A DNA stretch of 64,000 nucleotides from an uncultured Flavobacteriaceae bacterium. GTDB taxonomy: Bacteria; Bacteroidota; Bacteroidia; Flavobacteriales; Flavobacteriaceae. The notes under the pieces were generated by a model that did not search any database, had not been told where the DNA came from, and worked only from the letters and a program-made list of their open reading frames with translations. The position numbers and the translations under genes were made by a program. This document shows, one piece after another, positions 36,778 through 44,713 of this stretch. Location: positions 362,501 to 426,500 of the forward strand of contig CANKZQ010000001.1 of NCBI GenBank assembly GCA_947488345.1, read 5' to 3'. Numbering within the stretch: position 1 is the stretch's first letter; the number at the start of each line of letters is the position of its first letter.

Positions 36778-37644
36778 ATGAAAGAAATTAAAATTGGGGG
36801 AGTCCCTGAGCATTTCAATTTACCTTGGCATTTAGCCATGGAAGCTGGAAAATTTTCTAAAAAAGGGATTGACTTAAAATGGCAGGATTTTCATGGTGGT
36901 ACGGGCGCCATGTGCAAAGCATTACGAAATGGCAGTATTGATATGGCCGTCGTACTTACCGAAGGGATTATTAAAGATATCATCAATGGCAACCCAAGTA
37001 AAATTGTAAAAATATATGTAGAATCTCCGTTGTTATGGGGCATTCACGTAGGTGCACATTCTCGTTTTCAAACGATTGATGATCTCAAAGAAGCTTCTAT
37101 TGCGATTAGTCGATATGGTTCTGGATCTCAGTTAATGGCGATTGTTAATGCACATAAAAATGGCCATGACACTGAGAATTTACGTTATGAAATTGTAAAA
37201 AACCTTGATGGTGGTGTTGCCGCACTCACGAATGGTGATGCCGATTATTTTATGTGGGAACATTTCACCACAAAACCCTTGGTAGATAAAGGTATCTTTC
37301 GACGTATAGACAGTGTCACAACTCCTTGGCCATGCTTTGTTATCGCGGTACGAGATGAAGTTTTGGAAAACGATTCACAAGCAATTAAAGCTATCATAAA
37401 AGTGATCAACACCCAACTAAAAAAATTCGAAGTGCCTTATGCAATTGACAACCTAGATGCACTCTTAGCCACCCGTTATGAGCAGCAATTAGAAGATATA
37501 AAAGAATGGCTTTCTATCACCAAATGGAATAGAAAAAAAAGTATTTCTAAAAAATTAATTAACAGTATTCAAAATAAATTAGTAAAGTTTAACGTTATAA
37601 GCGAGGAAGTAAATGTAAAAATGCTGTTGAAAAAGATAGACTAA
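36778..37644 (+). CDS. Cytoplasmic periplasmic-binding-protein-like protein (Ca3427-like PBP2)
   Basis: 288 aa, type 2 periplasmic-binding-protein fold with the SsuA/THI5-like features KIGGVPEHFNLPWHLAMEAGKF and GSIDMAVVLTEG. It has no signal peptide and no ABC permease or ATPase neighbour, so a transport role is unlikely from context. I believe it belongs to the small group known from Candida Ca3427 and scattered bacteria, but that assignment is from memory. It starts directly after the nucleoside phosphorylase stop. A ligand such as a pyrimidine derivative is only inference. Confidence 0.65.
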   Translation: MKEIKIGGVPEHFNLPWHLAMEAGKFSKKGIDLKWQDFHGGTGAMCKALRNGSIDMAVVLTEGIIKDIINGNPSKIVKIYVESPLLWGIHVGAHSRFQTIDDLKEASIAISRYGSGSQLMAIVNAHKNGHDTENLRYEIVKNLDGGVAALTNGDADYFMWEHFTTKPLVDKGIFRRIDSVTTPWPCFVIAVRDEVLENDSQAIKAIIKVINTQLKKFEVPYAIDNLDALLATRYEQQLEDIKEWLSITKWNRKKSISKKLINSIQNKLVKFNVISEEVNVKMLLKKID

Positions 37645-37665
37645 TGATCGAAAAATCAAAAGTTT

Positions 37666-37815
37666 ATGAGAAAAGCAATATCATTATTAATTTTTGCAAT
37701 TGCATGTGCACTATTAATTTCGTGCAGATCAACCCGCAACTGTTCTGCATCTACTGACACTGAAACAAACCCAACCTTAACCGAAGTTACTTTACACCAA
37801 ACCGAAGTAGCTTAA
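37666..37815 (+). CDS. 49-residue small lipoprotein
   Basis: ATG at 37666, 49 codons: signal peptide with lipobox LISC at residue 20, then RSTRNCSAST and a short polar tail. It is likely real because the pattern start, hydrophobic core and lipobox are intact and a terminator follows 23 bases after its stop. There is a 21-nt gap to the preceding gene, so it may close that operon. Function unknown. Confidence 0.55.
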   Translation: MRKAISLLIFAIACALLISCRSTRNCSASTDTETNPTLTEVTLHQTEVA

Positions 37816-37837
37816 TTTTTATCAACAACCAACCAAG

Positions 37838-37869
37838 AACCGTTTTGTCTAATTATAGATAGAACGGTT
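37838..37869 (+). terminator. Terminator after the small lipoprotein
   Basis: Stem of up to 14 bp with two wobble pairs; the base is AACCGTT/AACGGTT, followed by TTTT. It ends the rlmD-to-lipoprotein run before the convergent ung gene. Confidence 0.75.
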
Positions 37870-37901
37870 TTTACTTATGCATTTATTTTGATAATTATCC
37901 A

Positions 37902-38567
37902 TCACCAATTAATTGAAGTGTATTCTTTTCGAGTCAAAAAATCGTTCGTCTTACTAAAATGCTTATTTCCAAACCAATACCCTCTATTAGCACTCAGAGG
38001 CGATGGATGTCCGCTCGTTAAAACATGATGTTTTTTGGTGTCTATTTTGGCTCCTTTTTTCTTGGCAAAACCTCCCCATAACAAGAACACTACATCCTCT
38101 TTTTTCTCTGAGATTTGTTGAATCACAGCGTCGGTAAATTGCTCCCATCCTTGTTTTTGATGTGAACCTGCCTGATGTGCTCGCACAGTCAAGGTAGCAT
38201 TCAATAATAATACGCCCTGTTTCGCCCAACGCTCTAAATTTCCGCTTGACGGAACCGACAATCCCACATCTGTTTCCAATTCTTTAAAAATATTAATCAA
38301 TGACGGCGGATGCGCTACGCCATCATTCACCGAAAAACACAAGCCATTCGCCTGCCCTACTCCATGGTACGGATCCTGACCAATAATTACAACTTTCAAA
38401 GCATTAAAATCACAGTAATCAAAAGCCGCAAAAATATCTTGTCCCTTCGGATAACAGGTATGCTTTGTATACTCAGTTCTCACAAAATCTGTTAAGTTCT
38501 TAAAATACGATTTTTCAAACTCTTCGTTTAAAATAAATCTCCAACTTTCTGCAATTTTTACCGTCAT
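37902..38567 (-). CDS. ung: Uracil-DNA glycosylase
   Basis: 221 aa from the ATG at 38567, preferred over a GTG nine bases upstream. Family 1 UDG: water-activating motif GQDPYHG (D65, Y67, H68 in this numbering) and the DNA-intercalation loop HPSPLSANRG near the C-terminus are intact. It removes uracil from DNA and opens base-excision repair. It converges with the preceding run and diverges from the LamG lipoprotein gene. Confidence 0.96.
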   Translation of the reverse strand: MTVKIAESWRFILNEEFEKSYFKNLTDFVRTEYTKHTCYPKGQDIFAAFDYCDFNALKVVIIGQDPYHGVGQANGLCFSVNDGVAHPPSLINIFKELETDVGLSVPSSGNLERWAKQGVLLLNATLTVRAHQAGSHQKQGWEQFTDAVIQQISEKKEDVVFLLWGGFAKKKGAKIDTKKHHVLTSGHPSPLSANRGYWFGNKHFSKTNDFLTRKEYTSINW

Positions 38568-38583
38568 AATACTCACTAAAAAT

Positions 38584-38621
38584 AGTTACTTTGCGTTTGA
38601 TTTCAAAAATACAATTTTGAG
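38584..38621 (+). repeat. Direct repeat copy 1 (degenerate mutS2 promoter/start)
   Basis: 38 bases beginning AGTTACTTTGCG and ending TTTTGAG; 34 of 38 bases match the copy at 39479-39516, and the A-rich flank before it is similar too. The match includes the -7 region and the TTGAG start codon context of the mutS2-like gene. This copy has TGCGTTTG where the intact -7 box has TACATTTG. Confidence 0.75.
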
Positions 38622-38685
38622 CAAACATATCTACCCAAAAACAGTATATTTGAAATGTGATAAATATAAATTAAAGATAATAATA

Positions 38686-39435
38686 ATGATTCAAAGAAAT
38701 TTTAATAAAGTATTCAAAATTGCACTATTGCTCATCATAGTATCCGTTCTAACCTATTGCTCAGAAGATGATAATGGAGGTACGCCCTTACCAACAGAAG
38801 GCTTGATTGTTCACTATCCTTTTAACGGAAATGCCAATGATGAAAGTGGTAATTCAAACAATGGTGTCATTACTGGAGCTTCTTTGACAAATGATAGAGA
38901 CAATAATGCACAAAAAGCTTATAGTTTTGATGGGGTTGATGATCAAATTATATTCCCTTATAGCAACGATTTTAATAACTTTCCGTTGAGTTTTTCTTTT
39001 TGGGTCAATTTTGACGATCTTAATTCTGCGGTGATTGGCAACGATGTTTCAGACAATAGACAATCTGGTGTTTGGTTTAGTATCGGTCAAAGTACAGAAA
39101 CCATGGGTAAAATTGCTATCAATTATGGTAATGGCGGTACGCCTCGAAGTTCTAGTAGAAAAACCTTTATCGCCGATAGGGTTTTAAGCACAGGTCAATG
39201 GTATCATATTATGGGAATTATTGAAAGTCTTGATGTACTTAGAATTGCCATAAATGGTACTGAAATGGAGGGGGATTTTTCCGGAACTGCAACTTCTTTC
39301 GTGCATCAACAAAATGATGGAAGTATCGGTCGTGTATGGGATCCTAATACTTTTTTCTCGGGTAAAATTGACGATTTAAGAATATATAATAGAGTCTTGT
39401 CGGCAGATGAAATCCAGTTATTATCGCAAGAATAA
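38686..39435 (+). CDS. LamG/concanavalin-like lipoprotein
   Basis: 249 aa from ATG 38686. The frame can be extended to TTG 38617, but the extra 23 residues lie in the direct repeat and would spoil the signal peptide. Lipobox LTYC is near residue 25, followed by SEDDN. The LamG domain (about 38-249) starts GLIVHYPFNGNANDESGN and has KAYSFDGVDDQI, typical of the family that binds glycans or calcium. It is placed between ung and mutS2 and is flanked by a duplicated 38-bp promoter segment, suggesting later insertion. The ligand is unknown. Confidence 0.8.
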   Translation: MIQRNFNKVFKIALLLIIVSVLTYCSEDDNGGTPLPTEGLIVHYPFNGNANDESGNSNNGVITGASLTNDRDNNAQKAYSFDGVDDQIIFPYSNDFNNFPLSFSFWVNFDDLNSAVIGNDVSDNRQSGVWFSIGQSTETMGKIAINYGNGGTPRSSSRKTFIADRVLSTGQWYHIMGIIESLDVLRIAINGTEMEGDFSGTATSFVHQQNDGSIGRVWDPNTFFSGKIDDLRIYNRVLSADEIQLLSQE

Positions 39436-39478
39436 ATCTGCATAAATAATATGTTTTTAGGTTTCTACATCAAAAAAC

Positions 39479-39516
39479 AGTTACTTTACATTTGATTTCA
39501 AAACTAAAATTTTGAG
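39479..39516 (+). repeat. Direct repeat copy 2 (functional mutS2-like promoter and start)
   Basis: Partner of the copy at 38584-38621 with four mismatches. It holds the intact -7 box TACATTTG and the TTG start codon of the mutS2-like gene, so this is probably the parent copy. Confidence 0.75.
39487..39494 (+). promoter_or_regulatory. -7 box of the mutS2-like gene
   Basis: TACATTTG; TTTC lies 21 bases upstream (39462-39465), close to the TTTG -33 box. It ends 17 bases before the TTG start at 39512. Confidence 0.5.
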
Positions 39517-41713
39517 TACTAAAATAACTCGAAAAACCTTGAATGATCTAGAATTTGATACTGTTATCAGCAGTATTAGCGACTATTGTATTTCTAGTTT
39601 AGGAAAGCGGGCGGTGTTAAAAATCACTCCTATATCGGCCAAACTAACGCTACTCGAAGAATTGTATTTGGTGAATGAATACGTAGCCTCTTTCGAAAAC
39701 GAAAACAAAGTTCCAAATCATCATTTTGAAGAAATTACAGCACATATACATCTATTAGGAATCAACGATAGTTTTTTAGAGGCGGCAGCTTTCCAAGATA
39801 TTGTATCGGTGTCAAACACCTCTAACGAATTACTAATTTTCTTTAAAAAATTCAAAGAGTATTATCCTACGCTCCACAAAAAAGCGAGTGCTATTGAATT
39901 TACGCATATCATCTCGGAAACTACGAAGAAAATCATCAACGACTTTGGAGAAGTAGATAATAATGCCTCTTCTCAATTAAAAAGTATCCGTAAAGAAATG
40001 AATAGCGTACGTGGTAAAATTGGCAGCAGTTTTACCTCTGCCTTAAGCCGCTACGCGAGTGCAGGTTATTTAGATGATATTCGAGAGTCTGTTATTGAAA
40101 ATCAACGGGTATTAGCGGTGCAAGCTATGCATCGTCGTAAGGTAAAAGGTTCTATTTTAGGAAATTCAAAAACAGGAAGTATTGCCTATATCGCACCAGA
40201 ATCTACGTTGCGACTGAATAGAGAATTACAAAATCTAATCGCAGAAGAGCAAGAAGAAATTGTACGTATTCTGAAACAGCTCACCAATGACATAAGACCT
40301 TACATCGACTTATTACAACAGTATCAGGATTTTCTAGTACGGCTTGATTTTATTGCGGCCAAAGCAAAATATGCCCAATCTCTTGGAGCAATTTTACCGA
40401 ATATTGCTAAAACAAAACGTATCTATTTACGAGATGCCTACCATCCTATTCTGTTAAAGACCAATAGAGAACAAGGTCTTGAAACCATACCGCAAACTTT
40501 AGAGCTTAATGAGCAACAACAAATCATTGTTATTTCGGGCCCAAATGCTGGTGGTAAGAGTATTACCCTTAAAACAATTGGTTTACTACAGGTCATGATT
40601 CAGAGTGCTATTTTGATTCCTGTGCATGAGCGAAGCGAAGTGTATTTTTTTGATACAATCTTGACCGATATTGGTGATAATCAGTCTATCGAAAATCAGC
40701 TAAGCACCTATAGCTATAGATTAAAAAACATGCGCACTTTTCTCAGAAAGTGCAATGCTAACACCTTATTTCTAATTGATGAATTTGGTACTGGAAGTGA
40801 TCCAGAATTGGGTGGTGCTTTGGCTGAAATTTTTCTCGAAGAATTCTATGCCAAAGAAGCTTTTGGTATTATTACTACTCATTATGCAAATCTCAAAGTA
40901 TTAGCCAACGAATTAGAACATGTTACCAATGCCAATATGCAATTCGACGAGCGTACTTTAGAACCATTATTTAAGTTGTATGTCGGTCAAGCAGGAAGTT
41001 CATTTACCTTTGAAGTAGCGCAAAAAAATGGTATTCCATTTAACTTAATTAACAGAGCTAAAAAGAAAGTGGAAGGCGAAAAAATACGTCTAGATAAAAC
41101 GATCTCTAAACTCCAAAAAGAACGAAACAAGCTCCAAAAGACCTCAGAAAGCTTAGAAAAAGCTCAGTCTAAAGCCAAAGAACATTCAGAAAGTCTATCC
41201 GATAAGCAAGAAAAGATAAAAGAGAAATTAGAAAGCTTTCAAGAACTATATGATAGCAATCAAAAAATGATTTCTACCGGAAGAAAAGTAAATGAACTCT
41301 TAAATAAATACTTTCAAACGAATAATAAGAAACAGTTTTTGGCAGATTTAATGAAATGGGTCACCATCGAAAAATCAAAGTATTCTAAAAAAGTCACTCC
41401 AAAAACCAAGGCTGCGAAAAAGAGAGCTAAAGTTGTTGAACAAAAACGTCAGGAGAAATTAGAAGTTGTTAAAAAAGAAGTCTTGGTTGAAGTACAAAAA
41501 GTACGTCGACGAAAGCAAGCGGTTACCAAAAAAATTGAACAACAAAAATCTAACTACGTCTATAAAATCAATGATAGAGTTCGAATCATAGACAGTGACT
41601 CTGTGGGTACCATCGAAAAAATTGAAAGAAAGAAAGTGGTGCTTAATTACGGACTTTTTACAACAAAAACTACTATTGACAAATTAGAACTTGTAGAAGC
41701 TGCCAAAAAATAA
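39512..41713 (+). CDS. MutS2-like ATPase without Smr nuclease domain
   Basis: 733 aa with a TTG start. MutS domains III-V: lever helices with two charged segments, then ATPase with Walker A SGPNAGGKSIT near residue 350 and the dimer signature FGTGSDPELGGALAE. A coiled, basic segment (about 515-680) is followed by a KOW-like C-terminal region (KINDRVRIIDSDSVGTI, about 685-705). Canonical MutS2 proteins end in an Smr endonuclease domain; here the protein stops after the KOW-like part. It probably suppresses recombination or acts on stalled ribosomes, but the missing nuclease means that part must be supplied elsewhere. Confidence 0.85.
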   Translation: MSTKITRKTLNDLEFDTVISSISDYCISSLGKRAVLKITPISAKLTLLEELYLVNEYVASFENENKVPNHHFEEITAHIHLLGINDSFLEAAAFQDIVSVSNTSNELLIFFKKFKEYYPTLHKKASAIEFTHIISETTKKIINDFGEVDNNASSQLKSIRKEMNSVRGKIGSSFTSALSRYASAGYLDDIRESVIENQRVLAVQAMHRRKVKGSILGNSKTGSIAYIAPESTLRLNRELQNLIAEEQEEIVRILKQLTNDIRPYIDLLQQYQDFLVRLDFIAAKAKYAQSLGAILPNIAKTKRIYLRDAYHPILLKTNREQGLETIPQTLELNEQQQIIVISGPNAGGKSITLKTIGLLQVMIQSAILIPVHERSEVYFFDTILTDIGDNQSIENQLSTYSYRLKNMRTFLRKCNANTLFLIDEFGTGSDPELGGALAEIFLEEFYAKEAFGIITTHYANLKVLANELEHVTNANMQFDERTLEPLFKLYVGQAGSSFTFEVAQKNGIPFNLINRAKKKVEGEKIRLDKTISKLQKERNKLQKTSESLEKAQSKAKEHSESLSDKQEKIKEKLESFQELYDSNQKMISTGRKVNELLNKYFQTNNKKQFLADLMKWVTIEKSKYSKKVTPKTKAAKKRAKVVEQKRQEKLEVVKKEVLVEVQKVRRRKQAVTKKIEQQKSNYVYKINDRVRIIDSDSVGTIEKIERKKVVLNYGLFTTKTTIDKLELVEAAKK

Positions 41714-41840
41714 GATTTTCTTGCACTTTTCTCAAGAGCACAACGTCAATGATATCCTGACTGCAAGCTCGTTTTAACCATCAATAAATAGGTAAAAAAT
41801 TGTTAGCAGAGATCACTTAATTAATTCGTTTATAAAGAGA

Positions 41841-41848
41841 TACATTTG
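41841..41848 (+). promoter_or_regulatory. -7 box upstream of the OmpA-family gene
   Basis: TACATTTG gives a leader of roughly 55 bases before the ATG at 41906. The remaining intergenic sequence 41714-41840 shows nothing recognisable. Confidence 0.45.
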
Positions 41849-41905
41849 TTTTAAAAAAAACTTTTCAGTACTTTTAAATTCGAATAACCAACCAAACCTA
41901 AATAT

Positions 41906-42826
41906 ATGACGAAATTTTGGCCTGCATTAGGCGCTTTTTTGTTATGGGCATGTTTTGCACTAATCATTCACGAGTATTTAGGCAACAGCCTGCTTGGTGA
42001 TTGTGCAGTTGCTCATGTATCAACCGAAAAGAGCACTCAAAAAGTAATACCCTCCGAACCTATTCCGAAAGCCTTGGCAACCGAAAAAGCTATTGACAAT
42101 ACCTTTACGGTAAAAACTGATGATGGTGTGTCAATTTTTAATTTTAACAAAGGATTCGAGATCACTTCCTTAAACGGAAGTGTAAACGTTCCTGAAGAAT
42201 TAGCCGGTTTAAAAGATTCTATGTATACTTATTTGAATAACCATCAAGATCAGGAACTATTAATTACTATCAAGCATTTGGCTTCTGAAGCAAATATTAA
42301 TGGAAATCATTTAGGTATTTTAAGAGCTAGAGAGCTAGAAAAATTTTGTATTGAAGCGGGCATCAATCCTAAGAAAGTCACTACAGAAATTATTGAATCT
42401 ACGTATGAATATGATACAAAAAATAACAACTACAATGCTATTTCTGTACAGTTTCATACCATTAGTAGCGACCGTATTGTCGAGGTAGAAAACAGCATCT
42501 CAAACAAAACCTTGTATTCTAATTTTGCGGTAAGATCATTTCTACCCGACAAAGAGTTAGTTGCTTATACAATCGAGCTTAAAAATTATCTAAAGAAATA
42601 TCCTACTAAAAAAGTATATGTAGAAGGACATACAGATAGTGTTGGTACCGATAATTATGTTTTCGGGTTAGGCAGAGCAAATAATGTAAAAGACTATTTG
42701 ATTTCTCAAGGGATTTCAGCATCTATTATAAAAACTTCTTCTAAGGGTGAAGATGAACCGATAGCTGAAAATTCTACTGAAGAAGGTAGAGCAAAAAATA
42801 GAAGAATAGAAATAACAATAAAATAA
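41906..42826 (+). CDS. OmpA-family protein with N-terminal membrane anchor and a degenerate first repeat
   Basis: 306 aa. One TM helix near residues 7-27 (inner membrane, or an uncleaved signal). The C-terminal OmpA domain (about 205-306) carries the peptidoglycan-binding pattern VEGHTDSVGTDNYVFGLGRANNVKDYL. Upstream, residues about 85-180 read ITIKHLASEANINGNHLGILRARELEKFC, the same spacing and helices but without the HTD residues, so they look like a worn repeat of the domain. The next gene overlaps its stop by one base. The pair recurs in flavobacteria. Confidence 0.82.
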   Translation: MTKFWPALGAFLLWACFALIIHEYLGNSLLGDCAVAHVSTEKSTQKVIPSEPIPKALATEKAIDNTFTVKTDDGVSIFNFNKGFEITSLNGSVNVPEELAGLKDSMYTYLNNHQDQELLITIKHLASEANINGNHLGILRARELEKFCIEAGINPKKVTTEIIESTYEYDTKNNNYNAISVQFHTISSDRIVEVENSISNKTLYSNFAVRSFLPDKELVAYTIELKNYLKKYPTKKVYVEGHTDSVGTDNYVFGLGRANNVKDYLISQGISASIIKTSSKGEDEPIAENSTEEGRAKNRRIEITIK

Positions 42827-43368
42827 TGACTATGACAGTTTCAATATTTTCAAATCAAAATACATGGCACCTAATCGAGCTTTTTTTATGGATGCTTGGT
42901 GCTTTTCTCATTGGTTGGTTTTTTTGGCGTTGGTGGTACAAAAATAAGTGTAGTGATGAAATAAGTGCTTGGAGAAGTAAATACAATTCGCTTCAAGAAA
43001 CTACAAAAGAAGACGACAAAGTACTGAAGGTGAAAAAAGTAGCTGCTCCTGGGGTAAGCACTGCGGCGGCGGCTAATTTTGTAGATGGTGTGGCGAAGGT
43101 AGATGATTCGGTAAAAGATGATTTGACAAAAGTCGAAGGTATTGGTCCGAAAATAAAAGGGCTACTGAATGACGATAGCATTTGGAGTTTCAAACAACTT
43201 TCTGAAACGGCAGTAAGTCGACTAGAGAAGATCTTAGAGGAGGCCGGTCCGAGATATCGAGTACATTCTCCCAAAACTTGGCCAAAACAAGCTCTGATGG
43301 CCCATGAAGGAAAATGGGACGAGCTCGAAGAATGGCAACGTAATCACAAAGGCGGGCGTGAAAATTAA
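42826..43368 (+). CDS. Membrane protein with C-terminal helix-hairpin-helix domain
   Basis: 180 aa. A TM helix at about residues 17-37 (LFLWMLGAFLIGWFFWRWWY) is followed by a flexible linker (about 45-100) and a helix-hairpin-helix domain (about 103-175) with DLTKVEGIGPKIKGLLND. Such HHH-5-like domains bind DNA or act as small scaffolds. Coupled start (TAATG) with the OmpA protein suggests a two-component membrane assembly, with one partner facing peptidoglycan and one facing the cytoplasm. This is inference. Confidence 0.8.
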   Translation: MTMTVSIFSNQNTWHLIELFLWMLGAFLIGWFFWRWWYKNKCSDEISAWRSKYNSLQETTKEDDKVLKVKKVAAPGVSTAAAANFVDGVAKVDDSVKDDLTKVEGIGPKIKGLLNDDSIWSFKQLSETAVSRLEKILEEAGPRYRVHSPKTWPKQALMAHEGKWDELEEWQRNHKGGREN

Positions 43369-43399
43369 AAAAAAAGCTACTTTTAAGTAGCTTTTTTTT
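43367..43399. terminator. Bidirectional terminator
   Basis: A-run, stem GCTACTT/AAGTAGC with a very short loop, and T-run (43376-43391 core) lie between the convergent HHH gene and the small acidic protein gene. Both strands have the T-tract, so it should serve both. Confidence 0.85.
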
Positions 43400-43625
43400 A
43401 TGCTTCATAGCGCTCCATTTCCCGATCATAAAATTCAGAAGATAGTTTCACCAAATTGTTCATCTCTTCTGTCAACTCGGCTTCATTTTCACCACTTAAA
43501 TCCTCTAACCATTCTATTTCATCATCAACTAAATTGATAATGAATTGAGGGAACCCCGTATGAATGATAAAAATATCATCTGGATGATCAGTATTATCAC
43601 CCAATAAAAATTTTGGTAATTTCAT
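43398..43625 (-). CDS. Small acidic conserved protein
   Basis: 75 aa, no signal peptide or TM. Very acidic C-terminal half (DDEIEWLEDLSGENEAELTEE). The opening LPKFLLGDNTDHPDDIFIIHTGFPQFIINL is distinctive and recurs in flavobacteria, I believe. It is the last gene of the polysaccharide operon, 5 nt after wecB. Unknown function. Confidence 0.65.
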   Translation of the reverse strand: MKLPKFLLGDNTDHPDDIFIIHTGFPQFIINLVDDEIEWLEDLSGENEAELTEEMNNLVKLSSEFYDREMERYEA

Positions 43626-43630
43626 GTGTC

Positions 43631-44713
43631 TTATTTTAATATTGAAAGTATTTCTTGATGTATTTGTTCGCCTACTCCATGGCCATATAAGTTCTTAGAA
43701 AAATCGGCATCACTATTCTTGAATCGATGAAAGGCCTTCACCAATTTCTCTTTGTCGCTTCCTACTACCTCTGCAAAACCATGTGTCACTAATTCTACCC
43801 ATTCTGTCTCTTCTCTGGCAATCACACAATGTTTCTTGTTAAAATAAGCTTCTTTTTGCAGACCTCCACTATCGCTAATAACAAGAGTACACAATTTTAA
43901 TAATTCTAACATATCAAAATATCCAACAGGATCAATCATAACAAAATTATAATTGAGCTTATGTCGCTCTAAAATTGCTCGAGTACGCGGATGCAATGGC
44001 ATAACCACTTTAACCTCTTCGTGTATTTCTTCTAAGCCTTCAAAAATGGCCGCTAGTTTTTCTAAATCATCCGTATTCTCTTGACGATGAATTGTTGCTA
44101 AAACAAACGCATCTTTTGTCAATTTTAAATCATGAATAATTGACGACTTTTCTGCCGACATTGTAGCGTAAAAAGACACTGCATCTTTCATAATATCGCC
44201 GCATTTGAGTATTTTACAATCGAAGTGTTCAAAACCTTCTTTTTGTAAATTTTCTATCGCTATATCCGTTGGACACAATAGCAAGTCAGAAATTCTATCA
44301 GTCAATGTTCGATTTACCTCTTCGGGCATTTTCATATTAAAAGAGCGTAATCCAGCTTCAATATGAACAATTTTGATATTCATTTTTTTTGCAGCCAACG
44401 CTCCAGCTAAGGTTGAATTCGTATCTCCATAAACTACTACAGCGTCAGGTTTTTCTATATGAAGCAATTTTTCAATTTCCTCAAACATGTGTCCTGTCAT
44501 AGCTCCATGACTCATTTCATTGATATTCAAATTATATTGAGGCTTTGGTATCTCCATTTCTTCAAAAAAAATGTCGCTCATGTTGGCATCATAGTGCTGA
44601 CCCGTATGAACAATCACCTCATCTATTTGCCCGTGATTTTTTATAATCCTACTTAGAACTGCTGCTTTGACAAACTGAGGTCTGGCTCCTAATATGCTTA
44701 CAATTTTCTTCAT
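43631..44713 (-). CDS. wecB: UDP-N-acetylglucosamine 2-epimerase (non-hydrolysing)
   Basis: 360 aa. GT-B-like epimerase with GARPQFVKAAVLSR at the start, VHTGQHYDANMSDIFF, the VVYGDTNSTLAGALAA segment, and the substrate-site histidine region MPLHPRTR. It converts UDP-GlcNAc to UDP-ManNAc for surface glycans. It overlaps the upstream glycosyltransferase gene by 4 nt. Orthologues supply ManNAc or its acid forms to capsule or LPS; which glycan cannot be told here. Confidence 0.94.
   Translation of the reverse strand: MKKIVSILGARPQFVKAAVLSRIIKNHGQIDEVIVHTGQHYDANMSDIFFEEMEIPKPQYNLNINEMSHGAMTGHMFEEIEKLLHIEKPDAVVVYGDTNSTLAGALAAKKMNIKIVHIEAGLRSFNMKMPEEVNRTLTDRISDLLLCPTDIAIENLQKEGFEHFDCKILKCGDIMKDAVSFYATMSAEKSSIIHDLKLTKDAFVLATIHRQENTDDLEKLAAIFEGLEEIHEEVKVVMPLHPRTRAILERHKLNYNFVMIDPVGYFDMLELLKLCTLVISDSGGLQKEAYFNKKHCVIAREETEWVELVTHGFAEVVGSDKEKLVKAFHRFKNSDADFSKNLYGHGVGEQIHQEILSILK

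Noticed and set aside
38617-38685. TTG start for the LamG lipoprotein
   Set aside because: The stretch lies in the duplicated mutS2 start region and would put 23 hydrophilic residues before the signal peptide.
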